64,000 bases of DNA, from NCBI GenBank assembly GCA_029204225.1, contig CM055106.1, positions 20,305,721 through 20,369,720 of the forward strand, in the 5' to 3' direction. Below the pieces are notes generated by a model that ran no database searches, had not been told where the DNA came from, and worked only from the letters and a program-made list of their open reading frames with translations. The translations under genes were made by a program, and so were the position numbers. Below are positions 1 through 11,600 of the stretch, one piece after another (position 1 is the stretch's first letter; each line of letters starts with the position of its first letter). This DNA is from Diphasiastrum complanatum. Lineage: Eukaryota > Streptophyta > Lycopodiopsida > Lycopodiales > Lycopodiaceae.

Positions 1-713
1 CCTTTCTCCTTGGAAATAAGATTGTTCTTGCTTGAAGAGAATTGGTGTTGATTCTTACTTCTTGTCTTGTGCTTGTCTTTGGTAAAGAGAGCTTTACCAT
101 CAATGTTGAGAGACAGTCTCTCCATTTTTAAGAGTTTATACTCTTGTCTTGATTCTTCATAAATGAGCACACTTTGGAGTGCTTCCAAACTTGGTAGCTC
201 CTCCTTAATGGCATAACTCTGAACAAGGTTGTCATATTCCTCCTTTAACCCATTAAGTATGACTTGAACAAGTTCATTTTGGTTGATGGAGTCTCCTATG
301 CATGACAATTCTCTATGGAGGTCTTTAACTCTCATTACATAGGCTGAAGCACATTCATCACTTCTCTATACACTTTGAAAAATTTGGTTTCTTAGTGTTA
401 GAAGTCTAGAAGTATTTTTTGCCTCATAGATAGACTTGACAGTATCCCAAGCATCTTTGGCATTAGTACAAGCACCAATTTCTCTTAAGATGTCATTTGA
501 GACATTCATCTTAATATAATGTAGAGCCATCCTGGCTCTCTTTTTGTACTTTGGAATTTTTTGAGGAATTTGTGGTTCTTCTTCAATGCCAAGTACAATA
601 TCCATCACATCTTGTAGTATTAAGACAGATTCCATTCTAACCTTCCAAATTGAGTAATTGGAGGTTGACAATCTTTCACTTGCTTCTAATAGAAAGACAC
701 CCATTGAAGTCAT
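1..713 (-). pseudogene. gag: R1 gag (Copia capsid precursor), interrupted by a stop
   Basis: The start codon is at 711-713 (minus). The N-terminal motif NYSIWKVRMES and the later AKDAWDTVKSIYEAKN are typical of plant Copia gag (UBN2/DUF4219 type), which forms the virus-like particle. The frame runs 115 codons to a TAG at 366-368. Past that stop the same frame stays open and recognisable (AYVMRVKDLHREL, then LVQVILNGLKEEYDNL) to the window edge. It is therefore one gag gene with a single nonsense mutation. The CCHC zinc knuckle is not reached within the window. Confidence 0.8.
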
Positions 714-1455
714 AAAGAATGATGGAAATCAAAAAACATGGATGAAAGAATTGCTATTCTTCTCACTATAGGAACCAATCAAGGGTACAGAACCAAATCC
801 TACATAAGACTTAGCAAGAAACTGTGAGATAGATCTCACTAGCTTGACAATCTCTCTAAAACAAGAATTGAATCATCAAAAAAAATGAAGTATGGCAAAA
901 GTTATGGTTCTCTGAATTTCACACGTGTGAAATATTCCAAAATTGTCAAATTGACTCAAATACAATCTATTTTTATGAAACAATTTGCCTAGAACCTATA
1001 AGTTTTGTCTAAATCACATATAGATGAGATTGTGTAGCTTTTGGATGATTTTTGTGATCATTCAAGCAATAAATGACATGTACAAATGATTTTCCATAGG
1101 TCTAGGTGCCCTACCTATGACTCTTCAAAAGCTTATAGCTTCTGATTGGCTTATCAAACTGTCATGATTCAAATTGCATCAAATTCTACAATTTCTAGCT
1201 TTCTAATGGGCTAATTTGCTTGAAATTTGGATCTGAGGTGAGAGAGAATCACCAATCTGAAAATGGGCGGATTTTACACGTGCCAGCACCTAAAATTCCA
1301 TACAATACCTAATCTAGCCCATTCAATGTGGTTTGAAACTCAAAATCACAAGAAACCTGCAAACTAGCTAGAAGGTAGAATCTAGACAATTCCTAGCTTG
1401 AAATCTGATCAGATCTGCAAACTTTTTGATTAGATTTGCTTGTAAAACTTAGGTA
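714..1455 (-). other. R1 leader between primer-binding site and gag
   Basis: Non-coding 5' leader of R1. No ORF of interest. It holds a perfect palindrome, TTTCACACGTGTGAAA (917-932), with a CACGTG core at 922-927. The same core occurs in three LTR families of this window. Confidence 0.6.
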
Positions 1456-1468
1456 GGCTCTGATGCCA
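1456..1468 (-). other. R1 primer-binding site (initiator-Met tRNA type)
   Basis: On the minus strand it reads TGGCATCAGAGCC, one mismatch from the standard plant Copia site TGGTATCAGAGCC. It abuts the LTR end with no spacer. Confidence 0.85.
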
Positions 1469-2076
1469 TGCTGAATTCACACGTGTGGGATGCCCTACAC
1501 ATGTATTTTTTATCTCCTAAGCACAATAACACCATAAAGATCAGACTAGCATTGGTTGTCAATAGGAAAGCTGATCATACAAGCAATATTATTGTGTTAC
1601 AAGCAAAATCTGCCAACAAAACATAAGACAAAGCATCATAAATGCCTCTACTCGGCTAGAGAGAGAAAATAGAAGGTACAAAACTTGTGGAGAGAGAGAG
1701 GGCACAAAGAGCTTGTCTCCAAATTTGCAGTTCACACAAATTTCATCATTTCTCAATGAGAGTACATCACATATATATAGATCCATGGACTCTTCAGTTG
1801 TGGATCCACCTCTCAAGCTATCTAGACTTATCCAAGCCACCTTACTATGTCTAATTGTGCCACATAGTCTTTTCATGCATTAAATGTGGCATGTAAAGTA
1901 CAAATGGCAATTCCTATGGTAGCTCGAGTTTCTACTTCTACCTACCTTGAATATTTTATTCTAAGATGGGTCTTTACTAAGCCAAAAGAGCTCAATTCAT
2001 CTTTGGCATTTTTAGGACCCATACTCACAACATTAGATAGATTTTTCAATATTTTGACATGTGAAACCATACAGCA
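1469..2076 (-). repeat. R1 5' LTR (608 bp)
   Basis: On the plus strand it starts TGCTGAATTC, next to the primer-binding site, and ends ATACAGCA, giving short TGCTG/CAGCA inverted ends. It holds a TATA-like stretch at 1771-1780 on the element's own strand and a CACGTG motif at 1480-1485. The outer boundary is inferred from the inverted ends only, because the partner LTR is outside the window. Confidence 0.6.
1771..1780 (-). promoter_or_regulatory. TATA box of R1 LTR promoter
   Basis: CTATATATAT on the minus strand, inside the LTR and about 300 bp from its 3' end. This is a plausible place for U3-driven transcription toward the gag start. Confidence 0.45.
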
Positions 2077-2480
2077 ACCTTCAAATTAACTTCCATTAAT
2101 ATTTTTGACTCAAAAAAGTGCATATTAGTCCAAAATTCAAGATTTTTAGTGCATTCTTTAGATCTAGTTCAATCTATTGAATGCTAATGATCAAATAGTG
2201 ATTTGAGTCATTGAAGCAATTCATTTTGAAGCATTAGGTCATATGTAAGGCTGATTTGTTTAGATCTTAAGTGTGTGTGAAATATCAAACAAAATTGAAC
2301 TAGAATCAATTTTTTGGAGGAGTGATTTGCTAGGATATTTGTAGTTGATCTATTATACCATCATCCAAGTTGAACTAGGACTGATTGGGCCGAGATTAGA
2401 AGCTTCTTGAAAGCTAGAAATCTATCTTACATCACTCTTTATCAAGAGATCTTTGTGTATCTCATAGGCTTTCATTCACA

Positions 2481-3360
2481 ATGACATCCATGGGTGGATA
2501 TATGTTAGAATCTAGTGAGAAACTAACCTCCACAAACTATTACATTTGGAAAGTAAGAATGGAATAGTGGTTCATGATCTCTTTGATATTGCTTTAGGAG
2601 TTGAGGAAGAGCCTCAAGCTCCCCAAAAACAACTAAAGTACAAGAAGAGGGTTAGATTAGCCCTACATTGCTTGAAGTTAAATGTAAGCAATGACCTCTT
2701 GAAGGAGGTGGCTTCTTGTACCACATCAAAAGAGGCTTGGGATTCACTAAAGAAAATTTAAGAATCCAATAACACTTCAAAAGTGCTTATGATAAGAAAC
2801 TTGATCTTGCAAAGCATGAGGGGAAGTGGAGAAAATGGACAAGAGTATGTCCTAAGGATAAAATCTTTCAACAAAGAATTGGGATCTATAGGAGAGAAGA
2901 TCCAAGACAATGAACAAGTAAAAGTAATGTTGAATGGATTAGGAGATGAGTTCTCTAATCTAGTTCAATCTTTTGCTATTCAAGACCAACTTCCATCAAT
3001 TAAAAAATTGCATAATGTTCTTGTGGCTGAGGAGAGTAGGCTTCTACACCTCAAAACAAGAATGGGGTCCTTATCACTACATAATGGTGATGAGAAAGCA
3101 AACTTCACATCTAAAGGCAAAAATAAGACTCATACTTTCAAGAAAATTCAAGGTAAGGAGGCCAAGGCAAAGGATGGAGGATCTACCTCCAAAGGGAAGC
3201 AAAAGAACAAAGCAAAGCTAAAGTGTTTCTTTTGTGGGAAGAAAGGACACTTTGCTTCTGAATGCTATAAGAAGAAGAATGCACAAGGGAGTGAAGATCA
3301 AGGCAATCTTGCACAAGGGGAGGAGGAAGAGGATGGCTTCAATACATCCTTGATGGTAGC
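2481..3360 (+). pseudogene. gag: A gag with CCHC zinc knuckle, broken
   Basis: The ATG at 2481 starts a frame with TSTNYYIWKVRME that breaks near 2565 (a small loss and a frame change). It resumes as DLFDIALGVEEEPQAPQ, is stopped by TAA at 2759-2761 (expected Tyr in KKIYES), and continues open to the protease. The nucleic-acid-binding CCHC knuckle CFFCGKKGHFASEC lies at about 3228-3270. It matches R1 and R5 gag in outline but is a separate family member. Confidence 0.8.
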
Positions 3361-4866
3361 ATCTACACCAACATCAAGCCAAGAGACATGGTGGATTGAT
3401 AGTGGGGCTAGTTCCCACATGTCATTCAACGAGCATTATTTTATTAATCTACTTTTTTATAATGATTCTAAGAAATCAATCTACACTGCTAGTGATCAAG
3501 AATGCAAGATAGATGGCATAGGATCTATTCCATTATGCTTAGGATCATCTAAGAGGACAGATCTTGATAATGTTTTGTATGTTCCATCCATTACAAAAAA
3601 CTTGCTTAGTGTTGGTCAATTAATGGACTAGATGTACATTTCAAGAATGGAGTGTGTTCCATCTTGAAAAATGATAAGTGCATAGCTAGTGGCATTAAGC
3701 AAGGAAGGCTCTTTAAGTTGGATGCTAATGTGGCTATTGAAAGTGTGAATATGGTTAGGGAGGAGTTGACTCAAGTGGAGCTTTGGCACAAAAGATTGGG
3801 CCATCCTAATCTTCAATCAATGGAATCCATGGCATCAAAGGAGCTAGCTCTCGGCCCTACCAAAAGCTTTCAAGAAGTGTGGCAAAGTGTGTGAGGCACG
3901 TGGCCTTGCAAAGTCACACAAGACTTCCTACAAGAGATCTTTAACAAGATTTACCTCACCTTTAGATCTTATCCATTCGGATGTACATAATTTTTCTCAT
4001 GAAAGTAATGGAGGTGCTTTAATGTATGTGACCTTTATAGATGATTGTACTAGATACACTTGGATTGAATTATTGCCTAAGAAAAGCCTTGTATATGAAG
4101 CTTTTGTAAAGTTTAAGTCTCTAGTGGAAAAGCAACTTAGTTCTTGCATTAAAGTTCTAAGATGTGATAATGGAGGAGAGTATATCTCTAACAAGATGAG
4201 AGACTTTTGTGAGATCAATGGCATTGAGAGAGAACTCACTTGTCCTTACACCCCCCAACAAAATGGGGTGATCAAGAGGAAAAATAGGAGTCTTTGTGAA
4301 TGTGCAAAGTATTTAAGACTTGATGCATCCCTACCCATCACTTTTTTGGGGGGAGGCCATAGCTTGTGCTAATTACTTATGTAATAGGCTTCCTAGTAGT
4401 GCTATTGGTGGGATCTCACCATTTCAAGCTTTGTTTGGAAATAAGCCCAATGTAAAAGATTTTAAAGTGTTTGGATATATATGTTATGTCCACATTCCTT
4501 TGGAAACAAGAAGGAAAGAAGATGCAACTTCCTTCAAAGGAATATTTGTAGGCTATAGTGAAAATAGCAAAGGATATAGGATATTTGGTCCCATTTCAAA
4601 GAAAGTAAAAGCTAGCAAGGATGTCTTATTTGATGAATCTCAAAGTTACAAGTTGTCTCCAAATGCATCTAATCTCTTAGGTAATGAAGATCTTGCAACA
4701 CCCGAGGAGGAGCCTCTTGAAAATGATCTTTTGGAAGATCAAAATCAAGTTCCAAAGGAGACAAGAAGATCCACAAGGAGCAAGGCCAAGCCTTCAAGGC
4801 TCACATACTTTGAGAAAGGGAAGCAAAGGGAAGACACATCTCCTTCTACCTCTTACTCTTTTTTAA
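3361..4866 (+). pseudogene. pol: A protease and integrase, frameshifted; integrase Glu replaced
   Basis: The protease core is intact at about 3391-3420 (WWIDSGASSHMS). The frame is lost near 3629 and again near 3880. The pre-integrase motif LWHKRLGHPN is at about 3780. The second Cys of the usual CxxC zinc pair is Arg (VCEARG). Integrase acidic residues are seen in LIHSDVH and RCDNGGEYIS, but the third catalytic position reads GVIKRKN, where this family has GVxERKN, so the Glu is a Lys. A one-base change in a G run near 4350 shifts the frame again. The integrase C-terminal region follows (FKVFGYICYVHIP, then KGIFVGYSENSKGYR). Confidence 0.8.
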
Positions 4867-5856
4867 CCACAATGCTTGAAGAGCCATCATGTTATGAAGA
4901 TGCAAGTAGATCACAAGTTTGGAGAGATGCAATGCAAGTAGAGTTTGATGCTTTGATAGATAATCAAACTTGGAATCTTGTACACCTTCCATATGGGAAG
5001 AAGCCACTTGCATGTAAGTGGATCTATAGATTAAAGTACAATCAAGATGGATCTATTAGTAAGTACAAAGCTAGATTGGTTGCTAAAGGGTTTCTTCAAA
5101 CTAAAGGCATAGATTATGAAGAAACATTTGCTCCTATAGCAAAGCTTGTAACCATAAGATTGATCATTTGTATTGCTACTATATTCAAGTGGAATCTCTA
5201 TCAAATGGGTGTGACAAATGCTTTCTTGAATGGCTACTTGGAGGAGGAAATATACATGTTGCAACCCGAGGGCTTCATCAAGGATGGTGAGGAGGACAAG
5301 GTTTGCCACTCAAGAAAGAGCCTATATGGCTTGACGCAAACACCTAGAGCCTTGGTACTCTAGGTTGCATGATTTTCTCTACTATCTTGGCTTTGTGATT
5401 AGCTCTTATGAGCCTTCTTTGTAAATCAAATGTAATGATGGAAAGATCATCATTTTAGTACTTTATGTTGATGATATCATATTGACAGAAAATGAAAGTG
5501 AAGGCATAAGAAATGTTAAAGTTTCCTTGTCTAGTGAATTCAAGATGGTAGATCTAGGACTTCTTAAGTTCATACTTGGAATATAAGCTACTAGAAGTAA
5601 TGATTTTACATTTATAAGTCAATCAAAATATGTTACTTCCATTCTTGAAAGGTTTGGCATGAAAGATTGTAAGGGGATTGACACCCCTATGGAGCAAGTT
5701 TGTGAAGTTACTAATGATTGTCATGAAGCATCCTTTGAGGACATCACACTCTTTAGAAAGCTAATAGGCTCCTTAATCTATTTGATAATCACTAGACCAG
5801 ATTTGATTTATAGTGTAAGCAAGTTAAGTCAATATCTGTGAGGTCCTTTGATGCAT
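4867..5856 (+). pseudogene. pol: A reverse transcriptase, broken by frameshift and stops
   Basis: RT palm sequence starts with CKWIYRLKYNQDGS and GIDYEETFAPIAKL. A one-base insertion near 5350 ends the frame (PRALVL then stop). The active-site loop LYVDDIIL is in another frame at about 5464. The segment runs to DLIYSVSKLSQYL and is then cut at 5857-5861 by the target duplication of element B. Its RNase H continues at 11882. Confidence 0.8.
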
Positions 5857-5861
5857 CATTG
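5857..5861 (+). repeat. Left target-site duplication of element B (CATTG)
   Basis: CATTG here and at 11877-11881 flank B exactly. A one-base slide (TCATT) is also possible because both flanks read TCATTG. Confidence 0.8.
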
Positions 5862-6137
5862 AGTTAGAATTAAAGTTAGAATCACTGTGTTACTGTACTG
5901 TGGGTCCTATCAGTGGATAAGGATCAGTTGGCCTCGCCACGAGGCAAGTCGACGGGACATGCGTCCCGCCAACGGCAACCTGGGTCATGCATGGGTTGCC
6001 TGAGTGAACAACTATATGTACAGTGTAATTTCATTTTGAAAAACACAGTTGCTATGTGAGCTTGCTGAGGAGAGTGATTTTCTGTCTGTGTTATTGTGTA
6101 GCATGATCTGTGTTCCTGTGCAAAGCAAATTCTAAGT
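5862..6137 (+). repeat. B 5' LTR (276 bp, non-canonical ends)
   Basis: Starts AGTTAGAATT and ends AATTCTAAGT, directly followed by the primer site. The ends are inverted repeats at 9 of 10 positions. It contains a GC-rich stretch around 5935-5990 (CGCCACGAGG and ACGGGACATGCGTCCCG). Confidence 0.88.
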
Positions 6138-6150
6138 TGGTGTCAGAGCC
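6138..6150 (+). other. B primer-binding site
   Basis: TGGTGTCAGAGCC, one base from the usual plant Copia initiator-Met tRNA site, with no spacer to the LTR. Confidence 0.85.
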
Positions 6151-7422
6151 GTACAGGGAGTGTACACAGTACAGTGTCGCCGTTGAAGAGAGCTTCGGGA
6201 GAACAATCTTCTGAGAGTTCGGGCTTTTACGGCGGGTTGAAGACGGAAAGAGAAGCATTGGTGCACGATTTCTAATTTATAGAGGCTTGATAAGCTCAGC
6301 AGAGGGATTATTAGCTATGCATAGCATCAGACGGAAACATTTGGTGAAAAAATGACAATTTCGAAGCCAGCTGAAAATTGAAACCGGACTTGGGGTTACG
6401 ATTTTTATACATAACTGGTGATTTCTTCGCTGTTTGTGCACCGTTTTGGATGCCGTAAGGACAGGAAGGAAGCTAATCACACCGTCAATCAGCCATGGAG
6501 AGATTTTGAGGTTTATGTTAGAGATTTGTCTCCAGACAGTTAACCTATCAGATTTGCGGTAAAAAGGTGAAAAAGCCACTTTGTCAAGTTGAGCTAAAAT
6601 CATTGTTTCTCCATGGAATTTCCTGACTGAACACTCTACAATCATGGATTCAGTAGGGCGACCCTGCTCCAGGCCTCAGATCGTGCTCAAAACGATCCAC
6701 AAGAGAGTTTAATCTGATAGTTTTCAGAAAAGGGAGGCGCAGCTGCAAGCAGGGAGGTCGCGGGCTATTCGTGCGCCCAACGCGATAAACAGCTTAGTAT
6801 ACTGAAGACCATAGCGTCTATAGGAGTATGGTTCGATGCCCATATGTACTTTGAACCTTTAGATGAGGTGTCAAATGAATCAACGGTCCAAAAACCACAA
6901 GATTTGGTTCAGCCATTGGATGAGCTTTGAACAGGGCCCTGAAGAATTGAAGTGCATTTTGGCCTTCAACTTCATTAAAAATTTTCATACTGAAAGTTGA
7001 GTTGGGTCCCTTCATAAGTGAAGAGTGAAGTTTCTTCAAAGTGAAGAAACAGTTCAAAAGCTAGAAAAGTCCCTATTGTTGAGTCCTTTGCCCGTTTTGA
7101 CCCAAACGAAAGGCTATAACCTCCAAACAAAGGGCACCCGGACTGTACCTGCAAGTACGGTACAACAAAACAGAGTGATTGCAGTGGAGAAAGTGTTCGG
7201 AGTATGCCAGAAGTAGTTTCACCATTTCACTGGGCACGTTGTTGGGAGTTGACGACTGAGTGCATTTCAGAAGGCGACGCCGATTTGGCTTTCAAATTGT
7301 GGAAAAGCGGCGAGTGGCCTGGTAAGAAAAAAAGTGTAGGTCATTATTTTCAACTTCCAACATCACTGTTGGCCTCGACATACTGTTCTTAGCCTAAGGC
7401 AGAAGTTTCAAGCAGCTTTGCG
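6151..7422 (+). other. B leader
   Basis: A long non-coding leader (about 1.27 kb). The part from about 6940 to 7420 matches the leader of element C (about 18160-18620). Short ORFs in it show no known domain. Confidence 0.7.
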
Positions 7423-8290
7423 ATGGCAAACATGGGAGAGTCCATTTTGAGTGAAAGTAGCAAATTGGACGGGATTTCCAACTATGCAGTGTGGAAATTC
7501 AAAATGAAAAATATACTAATGGAGAAAGATGTGTGGGAAGTCGTCACAGGTGATGAGAGAAGGCCGCCAAATGAAGCAGACATCAAAGTGTTCGACAAAA
7601 AGATGAGGAAAGCTTTGACCTTCATTAACTTGTGAGTGAAGGATCACATCATTACCCACATTTGTGATGCTATTACACCCAGACAGGCATGGGATGTGCT
7701 AAAGGAGCAGTTCGAGACGTCAAATCCGTCAAGAATCATGTTTCTGAAGTCAAAGTTGAATAGTGCCCACATGGAGCAAGGAGAGCACATTCAGACGTAC
7801 ATGACCAGAATCAAGACAATGAGAGATGAACTGCATTCTATTGGAGAGCGCATACGTGATGTGGAGCTGGTGCATAATGCATTATGCGTCATTGCAGAAC
7901 CCTATCAGATGTTTGTGAGCGGAATAGCATCAAGAGAAAGATTGCCAACCTTTGACGAGCTCACAGGAATCTTGATGCATGAAGAGCAACGACAAGAAAT
8001 GGTGAAAGCTAGACGTCAAAATACTGACGATCAGGCACTTGCGACACACCAAAAACAAGGCAAGGGCAAGGGCAAGAAGAAGTCTAAGCAGCAATTTGCC
8101 AAGTCTCAGGAGGATGAGAGATCTTCCAGCAAAACTAAGAAGAAAGGCAAGTGCTTCCATTGTGGTAAAAAGGGCCATTAGAAGAGTGAATGTTGAAAAT
8201 TCCTGGCAGAACAAGGCAAGGGGAAACCAAAACAAGCAGGTAACCTTGTCGATGAGGGTGAGATTGAAGACTCTAGCATCTTCATATCTG
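7423..8290 (+). pseudogene. gag: B gag with three in-frame stops
   Basis: Starts MANMGESILSESSKLDGISN. The Copia gag motif NYAVWKFKMKNILMEKDVW is followed by a TGA at 7633-7635. The same frame continues at once with VKDHIITHICDAITP. The CCHC knuckle CFHCGKKGH is hit by TAG at 8179-8181 and TGA at 8194-8196, both at positions where Trp is expected (HWKSECW). The first stop is shared with element C, so it was present before the two copies separated. The other two look like TGG-to-stop changes. Confidence 0.82.
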
Positions 8291-9700
8291 CATTGTCATC
8301 TAATCAAGATGATCAAGCATGGTACATTGACTCAGGAGCCACAAGACACATGACAGGTAACAAGAATTGGTTCAGTAGTTTGAAGGTGTTGGATAACGGA
8401 ACATCTATTTCACAAGCAAATGGTGAGGTGTGCATGATCAAGAGGATAGGCACAGTTTCAATCCAACTGCTTGCAAAAGCAAGATGATCAGGGAGGTACT
8501 TTATGTACCAGGTTTGAAGAAAAGTCTACTTTCTGTTGGAGTCATTACTGATCAAAAGTTGAAAGTAGAATTAGCCCATGATCGTTGCTTTGTGAAGGAT
8601 GCGAACCATTCAAAGTTATTGCGAATGGAATAAGAGAGCCCAATACAAAATTGTACAGGTTGAATGCTACAATCAAGGGGCAACATGGACTTGTATCATC
8701 CGTTCCTTCGCAAACTGAGTTGTGGCACAAGAGGCTTGGTCACTTGAACTTGGGAAGCCTCAGTTTGATGAGAAAATTGGAGATGGTAACAGGACTGCCT
8801 ATCATAGAAGATCACTTGAAATCGATGTGCGAATCTTGTGTATATGGAAAGCAGCATCGAGAGAAGTTCAATAAAGGGGGTGTTGCAAGAGCAAAGAACA
8901 TACTGGATTTAATCCACACAGATTTATGCGGGCCTATGAGGACCATGTCCTTAGGAAAAGCCTTCTATTTCATGACCTTTATTGATGATATGTCACGTAA
9001 GACGTGGATCTACTTCTTGAAGAAGAAATCAGATGTATTTGATAACTTCAAGAACTTCAAAAACTTGGTCAAAAATCAGACAGGTAGGAAGATCAAAATC
9101 CTAAGATCAGATAGTGGAGGTGACTATAAGTCTAATGACTTCAATGATCTTTGTGATCAATGTGGGACTAAAAGACAATTTACGCAAGCTCATACTCCTG
9201 CTCTCAATGGTGTAGCTGAGCGCAAAAATTGTACGATTGTGGAAAGTGCCAGATCTCTGCTAGTTGAGATGAAACTACCAAAAGATTTTTGGTCAGAAGC
9301 ATGTAGCACAGCAGTCTATCTTCAAAATAGAAGTCCTACCATTGCCATACCAAAAATAACACCTGAGGAAGCACTCACAAAGAAGAAGACAAAGGTGAAC
9401 CACTTGCGAATCTTTGGATGTAAGGCCTTTGTACACATTCCTAAGGAAGAGAGACGTAAACTTGATGTAAAAGCTATCAAGTGCATATTCCTAGGATATG
9501 ATGATCGCGTGAAGGGCTATAGATGTTTTGATCCAGTTGAAAACAAAATCCATATAAGTTGAGATGTTATCTTTGATGAATCGAAGATGTATGAAGACAA
9601 AGATGCTGAGAAGATAGACACATCCAGTAGGTCAGATGGTATAGTGAGGATACCACCTGATGATGATCCATTCATTGACCTTCCGAGTGATGAACATGAG
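8291..9700 (+). pseudogene. pol: B protease and integrase
   Basis: The protease motif WYIDSGATRHMTG (about 8320) is intact, followed by frame changes near 8440 and 8600. From 8585 one 325-codon frame carries the integrase: zinc-binding ELWHKRLGHLN and CESCVYGK, then the acidic triad in HTDLCGPM, RSDSGGDYKS and GVAERKN, all three residues present. The conserved C-terminal motif is KCIFLGYDDRVKGYR. It ends at TGA 9560-9562, where DVIFDESKM continues in the same frame, probably an Arg CGA changed to TGA. Confidence 0.85.
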
Positions 9701-10990
9701 GATACATCTCAAGATACTACTACTCAACCTCAAGAAACAAGTTGGAGAGGTAGGGACAAACCTTTTGGTGCAAGAAGGATTGAAATTGCAGGTGACATAT
9801 GCAAGGAGAAGGATGTACCGTGGGATACCTTTTCACCAGGAAGCCGATCACCTGGCAGAAAGCTCTCTAAGTGGTTTGTGAGATTGATGGAGAGCTGCAA
9901 CATAGATGACTTTTCAGGATCATCTAACCAGAACAAGAGAGAAGATACTACCAGAAAGGTATGAAGCAGATTATGCTCTCTTATCTAGCATTATTCAAAG
10001 AAAAAAACCTTCGACCTATAGTGAAGCGAAGGATGATGACATTTGGATCAAGGCCATGAGAGAGGAGATGGAGTCAATTGCTAAGCATAGCACATGGGAC
10101 TTAGTAGAACCACCGGTTGGCAAGAAACCCATTGGTTGCAAATGGGTATACAGAACTAAGTACCATGCAGATGGAAGTATAGCAAAGCACAAAGCAAGAT
10201 TGGTGATCAAAGGGTACGCACAAAACAAAGGCATTGACTATGAGGAGACCTTTGTGCCAGTTTGTAAGTGGAATACTCTACGTCTACTTATTGCTTTAGC
10301 TTCACATTTTGGTTGGCCTTTGCATCAGATGGATGTGAAATCTGCTTTTCTAAATGGTGAGTTAGAAGAAGAAGTGTTCATGGATCAACCTGAAGGCTTT
10401 GTAATGAAAGGACAGGAAAATAAAATATGTCGCTTGAAGAAAGCGCCTTATGGTCTTAAACAAGCACCACGTGCATGGTATAGCAGGACTGATGCCTACT
10501 TTCATTCAAAGGGGATGGTGAGAACACATTCTGATCCAAATCTATATGTCTTATGCTTTGATGGTATGGTTGCTTTGATTGCTCTTTATGTTGATGACTT
10601 GATTATTATGGGAAATAATCAAGAGATGATAGACATGATCAAGAAAGATCTCATGGAACAATTTGAGATGACGGATCTCAGCCTGATGCATTACTGCCTT
10701 GGAGTAGAAGTGTGGCAAAAAGGACATGAAGTGGGTTTAACACAGGTGAAGTATGTCAAAGAGTTGCTGCACAGGTTTAGGTTGTAGGATTGCAAACCAG
10801 TAAACACTCTTATTGAACCAGGTAAAAAGCTTTCTAAGCTTGATGAATCACAGTCATTTGATGCTATGCTATATAGACAATTAGTAGGGAGCTTGATTTA
10901 CCTTACCACAACTAGACAGATATATGCTATGCTGTTGGCATTGTAAGTCAGTTTATGGCAGCACCTACGAAAATGCATTGAAAAGTAGCT
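9701..10990 (+). pseudogene. pol: B reverse transcriptase
   Basis: An acidic linker (about 9700-9960) is followed by a frame shift near 9940. RT then reads IGCKWVYRTKYHADGS, GIDYEETFVPVCK, QMDVKSAFLNGELEEEV, KAPYGLKQAPRAWY and the active-site loop LYVDDLIIMG (about 10588). A TAG at 10785-10787 interrupts a frame that continues as DCKPVNTLIEPGKKLS. The catalytic Asp pair is kept. Confidence 0.85.
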
Positions 10991-11546
10991 AAACGCATTT
11001 TGCGTTATGTGACAGGCACTTCAGAGTATGACTTGATTTACAAGAAGCATGATGGTTTACCTGAGTTGTGTGGCTATGTGGATGCGGACTGGGGAGGTGA
11101 CTATGATGATCGTAGATCCACCACAGGATATATATTCCAGTTTTGTGGTAATTGCTTTTCCTGGTCTAGTAAGAAGCAAAGTACAAAGCAAAGTACAATT
11201 GCTCTTTCCACCACAGAAGCAGAATATAAGGCAATGTGTAGTGCTGGACAAGAAGCTATATGGTTGAGACAAATCTTGGAAGAAATTGGCATGAAGCAGA
11301 AAAATTCCACGACTTTACATAGCGAAAGTCAGAGTAGCATTCAACTAGCAAAGAATCCAGTGTTCCATGCAAGAACTAAATACATTGAGATTCAATATCA
11401 CTTCATACGTGAGAGGTGTTGAGTCGTGAAATTCATATTGTTCATTGTAGCACAGAAGAACAACTAGCTGATATTTTCACTAAGCCACTTACTGGAGAAA
11501 AGTTTGATAATTTTAGATCAAAGCTTTCTATACGTAAAGTTTGTTG
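10991..11546 (+). pseudogene. pol: B RNase H and C-terminus of pol
   Basis: The RNase H domain starts RYVTGTSEYDLIY and CGYVDADWGGDYDDRRS, followed by STTEAEYKAMCSAGQEAIW. The frame changes near 11420. The usual Copia C-terminus QLADIFTKPLTGEKF is seen in the shifted frame and ends at a TGA about 50 bp before the polypurine tract. Confidence 0.85.
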
Positions 11547-11589
11547 ACTTTGAAGCTATATATATGACTGTATAAAAAGTGACTCTACT

Positions 11590-11600
11590 TTAAGGGAGAG
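11590..11600 (+). other. B polypurine tract
   Basis: TTAAGGGAGAG directly before the 3' LTR, the expected plus-strand primer. A similar tract (minus strand) precedes the LTR of element F. Confidence 0.75.

Larger units (their letters stand above)
1..2076 (-). mobile_element. R1: Ty1/Copia LTR retrotransposon, 5' half only
   Basis: A minus-strand Copia element cut by the left window edge. Read on the minus strand it has a 5' LTR (2076 to 1469), a primer-binding site directly next to it, a leader of about 740 bp and the start of gag. Protease, integrase, RT and the 3' LTR would lie outside the window. It sits immediately upstream of the leader of plus-strand element A, so it probably inserted into A's 5' end. 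The target duplication cannot be checked without the left flank; its right-hand copy would be ACCTT at 2077-2081. Confidence 0.8.

Noticed and set aside
7630-7640. GTGAGT at the shared gag stop of B as an intron donor
   Set aside because: The sequence right after the stop is the normal gag continuation (VKDHIITH) in the same frame, so no intron is needed there.
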